This document shows positions 7,906 to 16,328 of a DNA stretch of 64,000 nucleotides, one piece after another (the stretch's first letter is position 1; each line of letters begins with the position of its first letter). The notes under the pieces are model-generated. The model ran no database searches. It was given only the letters and a program-made list of their open reading frames with translations, and was not told the origin of the DNA. Both the position numbers and the translations under genes were made by a program. The stretch is from contig NZ_JBHTJT010000031.1 in NCBI RefSeq assembly GCF_042676185.1, forward strand, positions 51,374 to 115,373, written 5' to 3'. This DNA comes from Tropicimonas aquimaris (GTDB lineage: Bacteria > Pseudomonadota > Alphaproteobacteria > Rhodobacterales > Rhodobacteraceae).

Positions 7906-9579
7906 ATGAACCGATTACGACTGACGCTGGCACAGCTGGACCCCACCGTGGGCGACCTGCGCGGCAACGCCGCCAAGGCCAGGGCCGCATGGGAACAGGC
8001 GAAAGCCGCCGGCGCCGACATGGTCGCGCTGCCGGAGATGTTCCTGGCCGGCTACCAGGCCCAGGACCTGGTGATGAAGCCGGCCTTCGTGATCGATTGC
8101 CAGGTCGTGCTGGAAGAGCTCGCGGCGGACTGCACCGACGGGCCGGCGCTGGGGATCGGTCTGCCCTGGTTCGAGGGCGCGGAGCTTTTCAACATCTATG
8201 TCGTGCTCAAGGACGGCAAGGTCGCGGCGCAGATCGTCAAGCACCACCTGCCCAACTTCAACGTCTTCGACGAGGAGAGGTATTTCTCCTCCGGTGACGT
8301 GAACGGCCCGATCGGGCTCGGCCCGTTGCGGCTCGGCATCCCGATCTGCGAGGATGCCTGGCACCCGGATGTCTGCGAGACGCTCGCCGAAACCGGCGCC
8401 GAGCTGTTGCTGGTGCCGAACGGATCGCCCTATTTCCGCGGCAAGCGGGAGATGCGGCTGACCCACATGGTCTCGCGCGTGATCGAGACCGGCCTGCCGC
8501 TGGTTTATCTCAACATGGTGGGCGGGCAGGACGACCAGGTGTTCGACGGCGGCTCCTTCGTGCTCAACCCGCACGGAAAGCTGGTAGTGCAGCTGCCGGT
8601 TTTCGAAGAGGCGGTCGCCCATGTCGATTTCGTCGAGGGCGACGACGGCTGGCGGGCCGAGGCCGGAGAGATGGCACACCTGCCCGACGACTGGGAGCAG
8701 GATTATCACCTGATGGTTCTGTCCCTGCGGGATTACCTGCGAAAGTCGGGCTTCTCCAAGGTGCTGCTCGGGCTGTCGGGCGGCATCGATTCGGCGCTCG
8801 TCGCCACCATCGCCGCCGATGCCATCGGCCCGGAGAACGTGCGCTGCGTGATGCTGCCGTCGGAATACACATCCACCCACTCGCTGGAGGATGCCGAAGC
8901 CGTGGCGCGCAACCTCGGCTGCCGGCTCGATACCGTGCCGATTGCCGGGCCGCGTGCCGCCGTGACAGAGGCGCTGGCGCCGCTCTTCGAGGGCACGAGT
9001 CCGGACACGACGGAAGAAAACATCCAGTCCCGCCTGCGCGGGCTGATGCTCATGGCGCTCTCCAACAAGTTCGGCGAGATGCTTCTGACCACCGGCAACA
9101 AGTCCGAGGTCGCGGTCGGCTATGCAACGATCTATGGAGACATGGCGGGCGGCTACAACCCGATCAAGGATCTATACAAGATGCGGGTCTTCGAGACCTG
9201 CCGCTGGCGCAACGCCAATCACCGCGATTGGATGCTGGCGCCCGCGGGCGAGGTGATTCCGCCGCGCGTGATCGACAAGCCGCCCTCTGCCGAGCTGCGC
9301 GAGGACCAGAAGGACGAGGACAGCCTGCCGCCCTATCCGGTGCTCGACCGCATCCTCGAGATGCTGGTCGACGAGGAAGCCTCTTTCGAGGAGATCCTCG
9401 CCGAAGGCTTCGCCATCGCGGATGTTCGCCGGGTGGAGCACCTGCTCTACCTGTCGGAATACAAGCGCTTCCAGTCCGCCCCCGGCGCGCGGCTGACCCG
9501 TAGCGCCTTCTGGCTCGACCGGCGCTACCCGATCGTCAACCGCTGGCGCGATCCGATCGGCAGGCGCAACACCGAGTAG
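7906..9579 (+). CDS. nadE: Glutamine-dependent NAD+ synthetase NadE
   Basis: NadE makes NAD+ from deamido-NAD+ and ATP using ammonia released from glutamine. The 557-residue product has both parts. The N-terminal nitrilase-type glutaminase has the triad Glu44 (ALPEMF), Lys112 (VKHHLPNF) and Cys148 (IPICEDAW). The C-terminal synthetase has the PP-loop SGGIDS at residues 291-296 and the TTGNKSEVAVGYATIYGDM region. ATG 7906 is chosen because AAGGAGCG precedes it and the family N-terminus (LRLTLAQLDPTVGD) begins there; the frame is open further upstream. It converges with a small membrane protein gene 36 bp downstream. Confidence 0.96.
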   Translation: MNRLRLTLAQLDPTVGDLRGNAAKARAAWEQAKAAGADMVALPEMFLAGYQAQDLVMKPAFVIDCQVVLEELAADCTDGPALGIGLPWFEGAELFNIYVVLKDGKVAAQIVKHHLPNFNVFDEERYFSSGDVNGPIGLGPLRLGIPICEDAWHPDVCETLAETGAELLLVPNGSPYFRGKREMRLTHMVSRVIETGLPLVYLNMVGGQDDQVFDGGSFVLNPHGKLVVQLPVFEEAVAHVDFVEGDDGWRAEAGEMAHLPDDWEQDYHLMVLSLRDYLRKSGFSKVLLGLSGGIDSALVATIAADAIGPENVRCVMLPSEYTSTHSLEDAEAVARNLGCRLDTVPIAGPRAAVTEALAPLFEGTSPDTTEENIQSRLRGLMLMALSNKFGEMLLTTGNKSEVAVGYATIYGDMAGGYNPIKDLYKMRVFETCRWRNANHRDWMLAPAGEVIPPRVIDKPPSAELREDQKDEDSLPPYPVLDRILEMLVDEEASFEEILAEGFAIADVRRVEHLLYLSEYKRFQSAPGARLTRSAFWLDRRYPIVNRWRDPIGRRNTE

Positions 9580-9615
9580 CGGCTCGCGCCGTGCCGGGCA
9601 TGAGCGCTGCAGCCG

Positions 9616-9945
9616 TCAGAAGCTGACGAGCACGGCGCCGGTGACGACCAGCGCGGCGCCGGCCATTTCGCGCAGGCTCAGCGTCTCGCCGATCAGCAAG
9701 GCGAAGAGCAGCACGAGGATTGATTCGGTCGCGATGATGGCGACGTAGGCAAGGCCGAGGTCGACCTGTCGGAGCAGATGAACCTCGGCGATCACCGTCA
9801 GGGCAAGCACGAAGGCAACGGCCCCGATCAGCAAAGTGTCCGTCGTATCCGCCATGTATTTCATGATGATCGTCGCGATCGTGTAGCCAAGAGCCGCGCC
9901 GAGCGCCAGCAGGGTTCGTCCCGACAAGAATTCGAAACTGGTCAT
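9616..9945 (-). CDS. Small DMT/SMR-like membrane protein
   Basis: The 109-residue protein has four hydrophobic helices (about residues 7-27, 34-54, 62-83, 88-108). It ends EMAGAALVVTGAVLVSF, which resembles one half of an EamA transporter or a small multidrug resistance protein. Such proteins act as dimers, and the substrate is unknown. ATG 9945 is preferred over the in-frame TTG at 9966 because GCGAGGA lies upstream of it. Divergent from the HD-hydrolase gene and convergent with nadE. Confidence 0.72.
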   Translation of the reverse strand: MTSFEFLSGRTLLALGAALGYTIATIIMKYMADTTDTLLIGAVAFVLALTVIAEVHLLRQVDLGLAYVAIIATESILVLLFALLIGETLSLREMAGAALVVTGAVLVSF

Positions 9946-10253
9946 TACAATAGTGTCCTCGCTCAAATATCCGCCACTCTAACACAGTTCCGTGAATCTA
10001 CCGATTGTCGAAATGTAGATCGGCAAGGCCCGCACGCTGGCCCGGTCCCGCATTTGATGAGGTTGGTGGCGCGCACGCGCTGATCCGCAGCGTCGTGCGC
10101 GCCCGAAACTCGATCCGGCGGTCACAACCGGGAACATTGGCGACACCTCAAACGACATCTTCGGGGGTCTGATCTTTTTTTCCATCTCCCCGATGTTCTA
10201 TCTCTGAACTTCGGGTCGCCGCCCGCGCTGCCTCGCACAAGACAGGAGTTCCC
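9946..10253. other. Divergent intergenic region
   Basis: The 308 bp separate two divergent genes. The region holds a long GC-rich hairpin at 10069-10102 and a CTTTTTTT-like pyrimidine run near 10170. No open frame in it is credible. Confidence 0.5.
10069..10102. repeat. Long near-perfect hairpin in a divergent promoter region
   Basis: Arms GCGCGCACGCGCTG and CAGCGTCGTGCGCGC pair over 14 bp with one bulged T and a 5-base loop. It is too GC-rich and too far from either gene's 3' end to be an ordinary terminator, unless it ends an unannotated small RNA. Confidence 0.6.
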
Positions 10254-11153
10254 ATGTCGGACGACATCCTTGCCCTTTCCCGCGCGCTCGTTTTCGCGGC
10301 CGAGGCGCATCGCAACCAGCGGCGCAAGGGCGCGGCGCAGGAACCCTATGTCAATCACCTGATCGAGGTGATGGACCTGGTGGCCCGCGCGACGGGCGGG
10401 CAGGACGTCGAGCAGATGATCGCGGCACTGCTGCACGACACGATCGAAGATGCCGGGGTGACGGCGGAGGATCTGGAGCAGCGCTTCGGGACGCGGGTGG
10501 CGCGCATGGTGGTCGATAACACCGACGACATGACGCTTTCCAAGCCCGAGCGAAAGGCTCGGCGGCTGGCGGCGATGCCCTCGAAGCCCGCCGACTCCCG
10601 CGCGGTCAAGACGGCCGATGTAATCTCCAACCTGCGCGCCCTGGTGGTCTCGGCCCCGGCGGGATGGGACATCGAGCGCAAGCTTGGTTATCTCGACGGC
10701 TGCCGCAAGCTGATCGCGGCCGGAAGCGGCGCCAATGACGCGCTGGAGCGTCTGTTCGAGGAGACCGCCGCCGAGGCGGAGAAGGCGATCCGAGACGATG
10801 TGCCGATGAACGTCGAGGGCCGGAAAGAGGCGCTGCGCCATCTCGAGGTGGAGATCGGCCAGCATGTCCACCTCGTCTACCTGCCCAACACCCAGATGCG
10901 CTGGCTGACGGGCGCCGATATCCAGAAACTTGCGCAGGAGGCGGCGATCTTCTTCCCATCCGCGGCGATTCACGAAGCACACGCCACGTTCGACGGCACC
11001 CTGCGCAAGATCCTTTTGGCCCGCATCCGAACCGACGACAGCGATGCGGTGGTCGCCTTCGGGCAGCGGCTTTGCCGGGCTTTCGAGCAGGATTTCGTCG
11101 GTATCGAGGTCGCGGGACGCTACTTGCGGGTCTATGCGGACGACACCGACTGA
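10254..11153 (+). CDS. HD-domain hydrolase related to SpoT/MESH1
   Basis: The 299-residue protein has an N-terminal HD phosphohydrolase domain with the signature residues of (p)ppGpp hydrolases: His35 (PYVNHLIEV), His61-Asp62 (ALLHDTIED), Glu65-Asp66, then QRFGTRVARMVVDNTDD and VKTADVISNL. About 110 C-terminal residues (from DVPMNVEGRKEAL) have no assignment. Full SpoT has synthetase, TGS and ACT domains; none is present. A small alarmone hydrolase or a pyrophosphohydrolase for another nucleotide is likely. AGGAG precedes the ATG. Monocistronic. Confidence 0.82.
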   Translation: MSDDILALSRALVFAAEAHRNQRRKGAAQEPYVNHLIEVMDLVARATGGQDVEQMIAALLHDTIEDAGVTAEDLEQRFGTRVARMVVDNTDDMTLSKPERKARRLAAMPSKPADSRAVKTADVISNLRALVVSAPAGWDIERKLGYLDGCRKLIAAGSGANDALERLFEETAAEAEKAIRDDVPMNVEGRKEALRHLEVEIGQHVHLVYLPNTQMRWLTGADIQKLAQEAAIFFPSAAIHEAHATFDGTLRKILLARIRTDDSDAVVAFGQRLCRAFEQDFVGIEVAGRYLRVYADDTD

Positions 11154-11283
11154 CGGCCGGACAGGTGCCTTCTCGGGGGGGCAGGCTAGCCGACTCAGGG
11201 GGATCTGTGTTACCTTGCGTCACCCGGCGATTGGCGTCGGGCTCCTCTGCGACCGCATTAGCCGCGCGACCATTTCCGGCGGT

Positions 11284-11299
11284 CGGATCAGATGATCCG
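11284..11299. promoter_or_regulatory. Palindrome upstream of the PepSY-like gene
   Basis: CGGATCA-GA-TGATCCG is a perfect 7-bp inverted repeat about 70 bp before the ATG at 11367. It suits a dimeric regulator's operator. An outer GGT/ACC pairing is interrupted. Confidence 0.45.
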
Positions 11300-11366
11300 G
11301 CCGACCCACGGAAGTACTTTGTTTGAGACCTACGCGGCGAGGCCAGGGGGATCTTGGGAGGATACC

Positions 11367-11642
11367 ATGACCTATGCTCGCCTTGGCTGCGTCTGCGCAG
11401 CCATGTTCAGCTTCGCCTTGCCTGTTTCGAGCGGAGAGCTGGACTACGCCATGCCTTCGACATTCTATGACGGAATGAACGCCAAACTCATCGGCCGAGG
11501 CTACCGAGAGGTGCGGGTGCTCGATCCGCAGGAGGGCATTCTCAGTGCCTACGACGCTCAGGGAAGCGAGGTCAGGATCAATGTCGATCCGACGGGCGGG
11601 CAGATCATCTCAACCAACTACGTTCACCCCGCAGACGGGTAA
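11367..11642 (+). CDS. Small exported PepSY-like protein
   Basis: The 91-residue product has a signal peptide (about residues 1-22, MTYARLGCVCAAMFSFALPV). The mature domain of about 65 residues has the pattern LIGRGYREVRVLD, GILSAYDAQGSEVRINVDPTG and GQIISTNYV. The Y-x-V-x-V-x6-G-x2-x-A-Y-D-x2-G layout with a final D-P-x-T-G-x-I-I matches PepSY-type periplasmic domains. The start at 11367 is preferred because GGGAGGAT lies close upstream and the signal peptide begins there. Convergent with arsC. Confidence 0.68.
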   Translation: MTYARLGCVCAAMFSFALPVSSGELDYAMPSTFYDGMNAKLIGRGYREVRVLDPQEGILSAYDAQGSEVRINVDPTGGQIISTNYVHPADG

Positions 11643-11732
11643 ATCCAACTCATTGTGCGCAAGCGAGGGGGCCCGGGGTGGGCGTTCGCGCGTGCGAGGG
11701 TCGTCGGCCTCAGCGTCGGCGACCCGTTCTCC

Positions 11733-12161
11733 TCACTCGCCGGGGACCGGCAGGCCCTGCGCGTCGATCAGCATCCTGCCGTTCGCCTTGGCAAAGGGGG
11801 CATCGGGCCAGCGTTCGAGCAGGTCGAGCACCTTGCCCACCGGCCGGCACAGCCGCGTGCCGCGCTCGGTCCTCACGATAGGGCGCTCCACGAGAACGGG
11901 ACGCTCGAGCATCGCCTCGAAGATCTCGGCATCCGTGACCCCCTCCTCGAGAAGCCCCATGTCGGCCGCGGGCCCGCGCTGCTTGCGCAGCGCCTGTCTC
12001 GGCGTCAGGCCGGCTTCGCGCAACAGGGTTTCGAGCTGCTCACGCTCCCAGCCGGTTTCGACATACTCGACAACCTCCGGCTTGTAGCCGGAGGCCTCGA
12101 TCACCCGAAGCGCCTCGCGCGATTTGCTGCAGGCGGGATTATGAAAGATCGTGACGTCCAT
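11733..12161 (-). CDS. arsC: Arsenate reductase of the ArsC (glutaredoxin-linked) family
   Basis: ArsC-family proteins reduce arsenate to arsenite with glutathione and glutaredoxin. The 142-residue protein has the thioredoxin-fold start MDVTIFHNPACSKSREAL with the H-x3-C-x3-R anion loop (His7, Cys11, Arg15), and later LVERPIVRTERGTRLCRP, which includes the substrate-binding arginines. It lies 14 bp after pfkB in the same direction. No ars efflux gene or ArsR is in view, so a general thiol-redox role is also possible. Confidence 0.9.
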   Translation of the reverse strand: MDVTIFHNPACSKSREALRVIEASGYKPEVVEYVETGWEREQLETLLREAGLTPRQALRKQRGPAADMGLLEEGVTDAEIFEAMLERPVLVERPIVRTERGTRLCRPVGKVLDLLERWPDAPFAKANGRMLIDAQGLPVPGE

Positions 12162-12175
12162 CGGTCCGTGGCCGG

Positions 12176-13123
12176 TCAGAGCTCGATCAGTTTGCATTGC
12201 GGCAGCAGCCGCTCCACGTCCTCGCCCCGGCAGAGCTGGGTCGCTTCGGTGGTGACGGCCGCCGAGGCGGCGGCTGCCCCATAGCGGGCGGCCTCCTGCA
12301 ACGTGCTTCCCCGCGACAGGCTCAGGGCGAAGCCGCCGACATAGCTGTCGCCCGCACCGACCTTGGAGACGACCTCCACCTTGGCGGCGGTGGCGAGCCA
12401 GGAGCCTTCGGGCGTGGTCAGCACGGAGCCTTCGGAGCCACGGGCAAAGATGATGTTCTGCGCCACGCCCTTTTCGATGAGCCCGCGCGAGAATGCGGCG
12501 GTGTCGGCCGGCGTCGCCAGCTTGTGCCCGGCGAGGCCGTCGGCCTCCTCGTCGTCCGATCGCAGCAGGAACGGCGGCGAATTGTGGTCCTCGACGATCC
12601 GGCGCAGCGCCGGCCCGGAGGTGTCGACGATCAGCCGCGCGCCGGCATGGCTGATCGCGGCAGACAGCGATTCCTCGAAATCGAGCGGCACGCCCGGGGG
12701 CTGGCTGCCGGAAAGGATGATCAGACCGCCTTTCGGGGCGTTCTGCACCGTCGTCGTGATTGCGAGACGAACGTGGTTTTCTTCCCATGGAGGCCCGGGC
12801 AGGACATAGCGATACTGCAGCCCGGTTTCCTTGCAGTTCACCACCACGCTGGCCCGGGTCTCGCCAGGAGAGGGGATTGTGATTGTGGGGATGCCTTCTG
12901 CCGCCAGCAGGTCGAGCAGGCGGTTGCCGTTGTGGCCGCCCGCGGCGACGATCGCTGTAGCAGCGCCGCCCATGTGCCGGATGGCCCGCGCCACGTTGAT
13001 CCCGCCACCGCCGGGGTCCACTTGCGGTTCGGTGCAGCGCAGCTTCACATCAGGCACGACCTTGTCGGTCTCGGTGTTGATGTCGAGCGCTGGATTCAGG
13101 GTGATCGTGAGGATATCCGACAC
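12176..13123 (-). CDS. pfkB: PfkB-family hexose (1-phospho- or 6-phosphofructo-) kinase
   Basis: The 315-residue protein belongs to the PfkB/ribokinase family, hexose-phosphate branch. It starts ILTITLNPALDINTETDKV and has the sugar-binding GGGGINVARAI motif near residue 40. The anion-hole catalytic motif VGAGDSYVGGFAL is near residue 245. The phosphofructokinase subgroup is suggested by the NPALD start and lack of an adenosine-kinase signature; 1-phosphofructokinase or tagatose-6-phosphate kinase activity cannot be excluded. GTG 13123 is chosen because AAGGGAGAGG lies five bases upstream, whereas ATG 13168 has no site. First gene of a pair with arsC. Confidence 0.82.
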   Translation of the reverse strand: MSDILTITLNPALDINTETDKVVPDVKLRCTEPQVDPGGGGINVARAIRHMGGAATAIVAAGGHNGNRLLDLLAAEGIPTITIPSPGETRASVVVNCKETGLQYRYVLPGPPWEENHVRLAITTTVQNAPKGGLIILSGSQPPGVPLDFEESLSAAISHAGARLIVDTSGPALRRIVEDHNSPPFLLRSDDEEADGLAGHKLATPADTAAFSRGLIEKGVAQNIIFARGSEGSVLTTPEGSWLATAAKVEVVSKVGAGDSYVGGFALSLSRGSTLQEAARYGAAAASAAVTTEATQLCRGEDVERLLPQCKLIEL

Positions 13124-13358
13124 GGTGGCCTCTCCCTTCGGCGCAATGTTTGCGCCCACACTGCGCATTCAGCGCAATGATGCAACCGCATAAGTGTCGC
13201 TTAGCCCGACCCTCATGCAGATCGGCTATACCTTGTGCACATTGATGTCCGACGACTCAGCCGCGCTGCGCAGATGCACTCGGGGGCGTGGGTATGTGCT
13301 TGGTTTTTATGCGCGAGGCGCCTGAGCACCGGTGAGAGGCGCCGGGATTAGAAGGCCG

Positions 13359-13391
13359 CGGCCCGTCCGCATATTCGAGGCAGACGGGCCG
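13359..13391 (-). terminator. Hairpin after the exported MBL-fold gene
   Basis: CGGCCCGTC and GACGGGCCG form a 9-bp perfect stem around a 15-base loop, ending 14 bp past the stop at 13405. A T-rich stretch follows weakly on the minus strand. Confidence 0.6.
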
Positions 13392-13404
13392 AAGCAAAGT
13401 ACGA

Positions 13405-14325
13405 TCAGCCCAGCTGGTAGCTGACCGGGACGTAATGGAAGCCGTCGCCGCGGGTCTCGACAAAACCGGCTGCCGGGAACGGCATGTGGTAGCCCACGAC
13501 CGGGATGCGGTCGGTGGCAGCCATCCCGAGCACACGGCGGCGCGTTTCGGCGGCCATCGCCTTGTCCGCGTCGAACCGCACTTCCCAGTCGGGATAGGCG
13601 AGCGACCAGACGTAGTGGTTCGCGAGGTCCGCCATGAGCAACATCTGGCTACCGCCGCTCTCGAGCATGTACGCCATGTGGCCCGGCGTGTGACCGGCGG
13701 CCGCGACCGCAGTGATGCCGGAGGCCACGGAATCGCCGTCGGCGAGGAAGCTCATCTTTTCGGAGAGCGGTTTGACCTTGGTGTCGAAACCTTCGTTGCC
13801 GGCCGCGGCCCAGTGGTCGTATTCCGCCTGACCGGTGATGTAGGCGGCGTTGGCGAAGGTCTCCTTGCCGTCTTCCATCAGGCCACCGATGTGGTCGCCA
13901 TGCATGTGGGTCAGGACGACATGGGTCACGTCCTCCGGCGCCACCCCGGTTTCACCCAGAGCGCCGGTGATTCCGGCGGGGTTAAGCCCGGTGTCGAAAA
14001 GGATGACGTTCTCGCCGGTCCGGACGAGAGTCGGCGTGAAGTAGAACTGCGTGGCATTGGTGGGGATGAAGTTCTCCTGGCTGACCTTCTCGAACTCCGT
14101 TGCATCGACGTTCAGGCCAAAAATCGTGTGCGGTTCTTCCCGCAACGCGCTGCCGGACAGCAGCGTGGTCACCTGCATGTCACCAATGCGGAAGCCGCGG
14201 GCACGGCTCATGGCCAGCGGCGCCGCTTCGGCCTGCTGGGCCGCGACCTTGAGTGGGGCTGCGATCGCTACCGGAGCGGCGAGCGTCGAAAGAATGGCGG
14301 TGCGGCGTGTAAGCTTTGCAGTCAT
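13405..14325 (-). CDS. Exported metallo-beta-lactamase-fold hydrolase
   Basis: The 306-residue protein starts with a twin-arginine-like signal (LTRRTAILSTLAAPVAIAA), so export of a folded metalloenzyme through Tat is likely. The hydrolase domain has the metal motif H-M-H-G-D-H (His140, His142, Asp144, His145) in VVLTHMHGDHIGG, a later AGHTPGH histidine, and MADLANH for the bridging Asp. Quorum-quenching lactonases and other MBL hydrolases share this layout, and the substrate is unknown. ATG 14325 has AGGAG nine bases upstream; the 29-residue upstream extension is disregarded. Confidence 0.85.
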   Translation of the reverse strand: MTAKLTRRTAILSTLAAPVAIAAPLKVAAQQAEAAPLAMSRARGFRIGDMQVTTLLSGSALREEPHTIFGLNVDATEFEKVSQENFIPTNATQFYFTPTLVRTGENVILFDTGLNPAGITGALGETGVAPEDVTHVVLTHMHGDHIGGLMEDGKETFANAAYITGQAEYDHWAAAGNEGFDTKVKPLSEKMSFLADGDSVASGITAVAAAGHTPGHMAYMLESGGSQMLLMADLANHYVWSLAYPDWEVRFDADKAMAAETRRRVLGMAATDRIPVVGYHMPFPAAGFVETRGDGFHYVPVSYQLG

Positions 14326-14482
14326 GTGGGAAACTCCTGTTCTGCGCGTCCTGGCAGCATTACGTTCAGGAGCCCGGTATGGATCAACAGCGATCTGGCC
14401 GTGAAACATCAAGTCTGCGTGGGCTTTGGTAATACTTCGGACGCCCGGGCAGCGACGCCGTCGCTCCCGTCGCTCCGACGGG

Positions 14483-14887
14483 CTATTCCCACCAGTGGTC
14501 GATCCGGGCGATGTCCTTGTCGGACCATCCGAAGTGGTGCGCGAATTCGTGCACCACGATGTGGCTGACCAGTTCTGCCAGAGGCACGTTCCCGCGCTCG
14601 ATCCATTCCTCGAGGATCGCGCGGCGGAACAGCCAGATCATGTCTGGTTGCGTGGGCTGGTCCATGACTGACCGTTCGGTCATCGGGATGCCGTCGTAGA
14701 GTCCGGTCAGCTCGAAGGGGTCGTCGATCTCCAGGTCATCGAGCAGTTCGTCGTCGGCAAGTTCCTCGACCTGGATCACAACCGAGCGGGCGGGGAAGTC
14801 GAACGGTTGCGGAAAGGCCTTGCGCGTCTCCTCCGCAAGGGCCGCAATATCCTCGATGCTTGGCGCGTTTGCGATGGTCCAGTCCAT
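14483..14887 (-). CDS. Small zincin-type metallopeptidase-like protein
   Basis: The 134-residue protein has the extended zinc motif H-E-x-x-H-x-x-G-x-x-D: His113, Glu114, His117, Asp123 in VVHEFAHHFGWSD. This is the minimal metallopeptidase (Zincin_1) family common in alphaproteobacteria and actinobacteria. It has no signal peptide, so it is cytoplasmic; its substrate is not known. The frame continues as an antisense shadow across gltX, so the start is placed at ATG 14887 (MDWTIANAPS), 81 bp from the divergent gltX. Confidence 0.85.
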   Translation of the reverse strand: MDWTIANAPSIEDIAALAEETRKAFPQPFDFPARSVVIQVEELADDELLDDLEIDDPFELTGLYDGIPMTERSVMDQPTQPDMIWLFRRAILEEWIERGNVPLAELVSHIVVHEFAHHFGWSDKDIARIDHWWE

Positions 14888-14968
14888 GCCTCTTCCCCAT
14901 CTTCCGATGCCTCCGGTATGGACAAGAACTCTCCCCTGTGGAAGAGGGCGCGCAACAGGAGAGAGAGA

Positions 14969-16288
14969 ATGACCGTCACACGCTTCGCCCCGTCGCCCAC
15001 CGGATATCTGCACGTGGGCAACCTGCGCACTGCATTGTTCAACTGGCTGATCGCGCGCAAGGCCGGCGGAACGTTTATCCTGCGGCTCGATGATACCGAC
15101 CCGGAGCGGTCCAAGCAGGAATATGCGGACGGCATCCGCGAGGACCTCGAATGGCTCGGCTTGACCTGGGACCGCGAGGAGACCCAGTCGGCCCGCCTCG
15201 ACCGCTACGCCGCCGCCGCCGACGAGCTGCGCGAGAGAAAGCGGTTCTACGAGTGTTTCGAGACCCCGACCGAGCTCGACCTGAAGCGCAAGAAGCAGCT
15301 CAACATGGGCAAGCCCCCGGTCTACGACCGTGCGGCGCTGTCGCTGAGCGAAGACGAGAAGGCCGCGCTCCGTGCGGAGCGGCCCGGGCACTGGCGCTTC
15401 CTGCTCGACCAGGAGCGGATCGAGTGGAACGACGGCATCCTCGGCGACATCTCCATTGATGCGGCCTCGGTTTCCGACCCCGTGCTGATCCGCGGAGACG
15501 GGCAGGTGCTTTACACGCTGGCCTCGGTGGTCGACGACACGGAGATGGGCATCACCCACGTGGTGCGCGGCTCCGACCACGTCACCAACACCGCGACCCA
15601 GATCCAGATCATCGAAGCTCTCGGCGGCACGGTTCCGGCCTTCGCGCACCATTCGCTGCTGACCGGGCCGCAGGGAGAGGCACTGAGCAAACGGCTCGGC
15701 ACGCTGGCGCTGCGAGACTTGCGCGATCGGGGCGTGGAGCCGCTGGCGCTGCTGTCGCTGATGGCGCGCCTCGGCTCCTCCGACCCGGTGGAACTGCGCA
15801 GCAGCCATCAGGAACTGATCGACGGGTTCGATCTGTCGCATTTCGGTGCCGCGCCGACCAAGTTCGATGTCGAGGACGTCTGGCCGCTGACCGCGCGCTA
15901 CTTGCATGGCCTGCCGATGGCAGAGGTCGCGAGCGAGATCGCGGCGCTCGGCGTGCCCGGCGACATTGCAGAGCGCTTCTGGAATGTCGTGCGTGAAAAC
16001 ATCGGGACGCGCGCCGAAATGGCCGCTTGGTGGGAGATCCTTTCCAACGGTGCGGAAGCGCAGGTCGAGGCCGAGGATGCGGAGTTCGTGCGCACCGCGC
16101 TGGATCTGCTCCCGCCGTTGCCCTTCGACGACACCACCTGGTCGAACTGGACCGCCGAGGTGAAGGCGGCGACCGGGCGCAAGGGCAAGGGCCTGTTCAT
16201 GCCACTGCGCAAGGCGCTCACCGGTCGTTCGCGTGGCCCGGAGATGGCGGACTTCCTGCCTCTGATGCAGGCATTGCCGCGTCTCTAG
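14969..16288 (+). CDS. gltX: Glutamyl-tRNA synthetase (short form)
   Basis: GltX charges tRNA-Glu, and in bacteria lacking GlnRS also tRNA-Gln. The 439-residue class I synthetase has the HIGH-type motif in FAPSPTGYLHVGNLRTALF (residues 15-18) and the KMSKS-type ALSKRLG near residue 238. It is at the short end of the family. Alphaproteobacteria often carry two gltX paralogues, and this is probably one of the two. The chosen ATG has GGAGAGAGAG directly before it. Divergent from the zincin gene; a hairpin follows the stop codon. Confidence 0.95.
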   Translation: MTVTRFAPSPTGYLHVGNLRTALFNWLIARKAGGTFILRLDDTDPERSKQEYADGIREDLEWLGLTWDREETQSARLDRYAAAADELRERKRFYECFETPTELDLKRKKQLNMGKPPVYDRAALSLSEDEKAALRAERPGHWRFLLDQERIEWNDGILGDISIDAASVSDPVLIRGDGQVLYTLASVVDDTEMGITHVVRGSDHVTNTATQIQIIEALGGTVPAFAHHSLLTGPQGEALSKRLGTLALRDLRDRGVEPLALLSLMARLGSSDPVELRSSHQELIDGFDLSHFGAAPTKFDVEDVWPLTARYLHGLPMAEVASEIAALGVPGDIAERFWNVVRENIGTRAEMAAWWEILSNGAEAQVEAEDAEFVRTALDLLPPLPFDDTTWSNWTAEVKAATGRKGKGLFMPLRKALTGRSRGPEMADFLPLMQALPRL

Positions 16289-16298
16289 GCGGATTTTC

Positions 16299-16328
16299 TG
16301 ATGCGCACGGATGTCCCGTTGCGCATCA
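16299..16328 (+). terminator. Hairpin after gltX
   Basis: TGATGCGCACGG and CCGTTGCGCATCA pair over 12 bp with a single bulged T and a 5-base loop, starting 10 bp after the stop codon. There is no T-run, so it may be a processing or stability hairpin. Confidence 0.6.

Noticed and set aside
5958..8297. A 779-codon plus-strand frame across the MORN gene
   Set aside because: Its repetitive GVG/ALV pattern is the mirror of the 69-bp MORN repeats on the other strand. No start signal is present and it runs into nadE out of frame.
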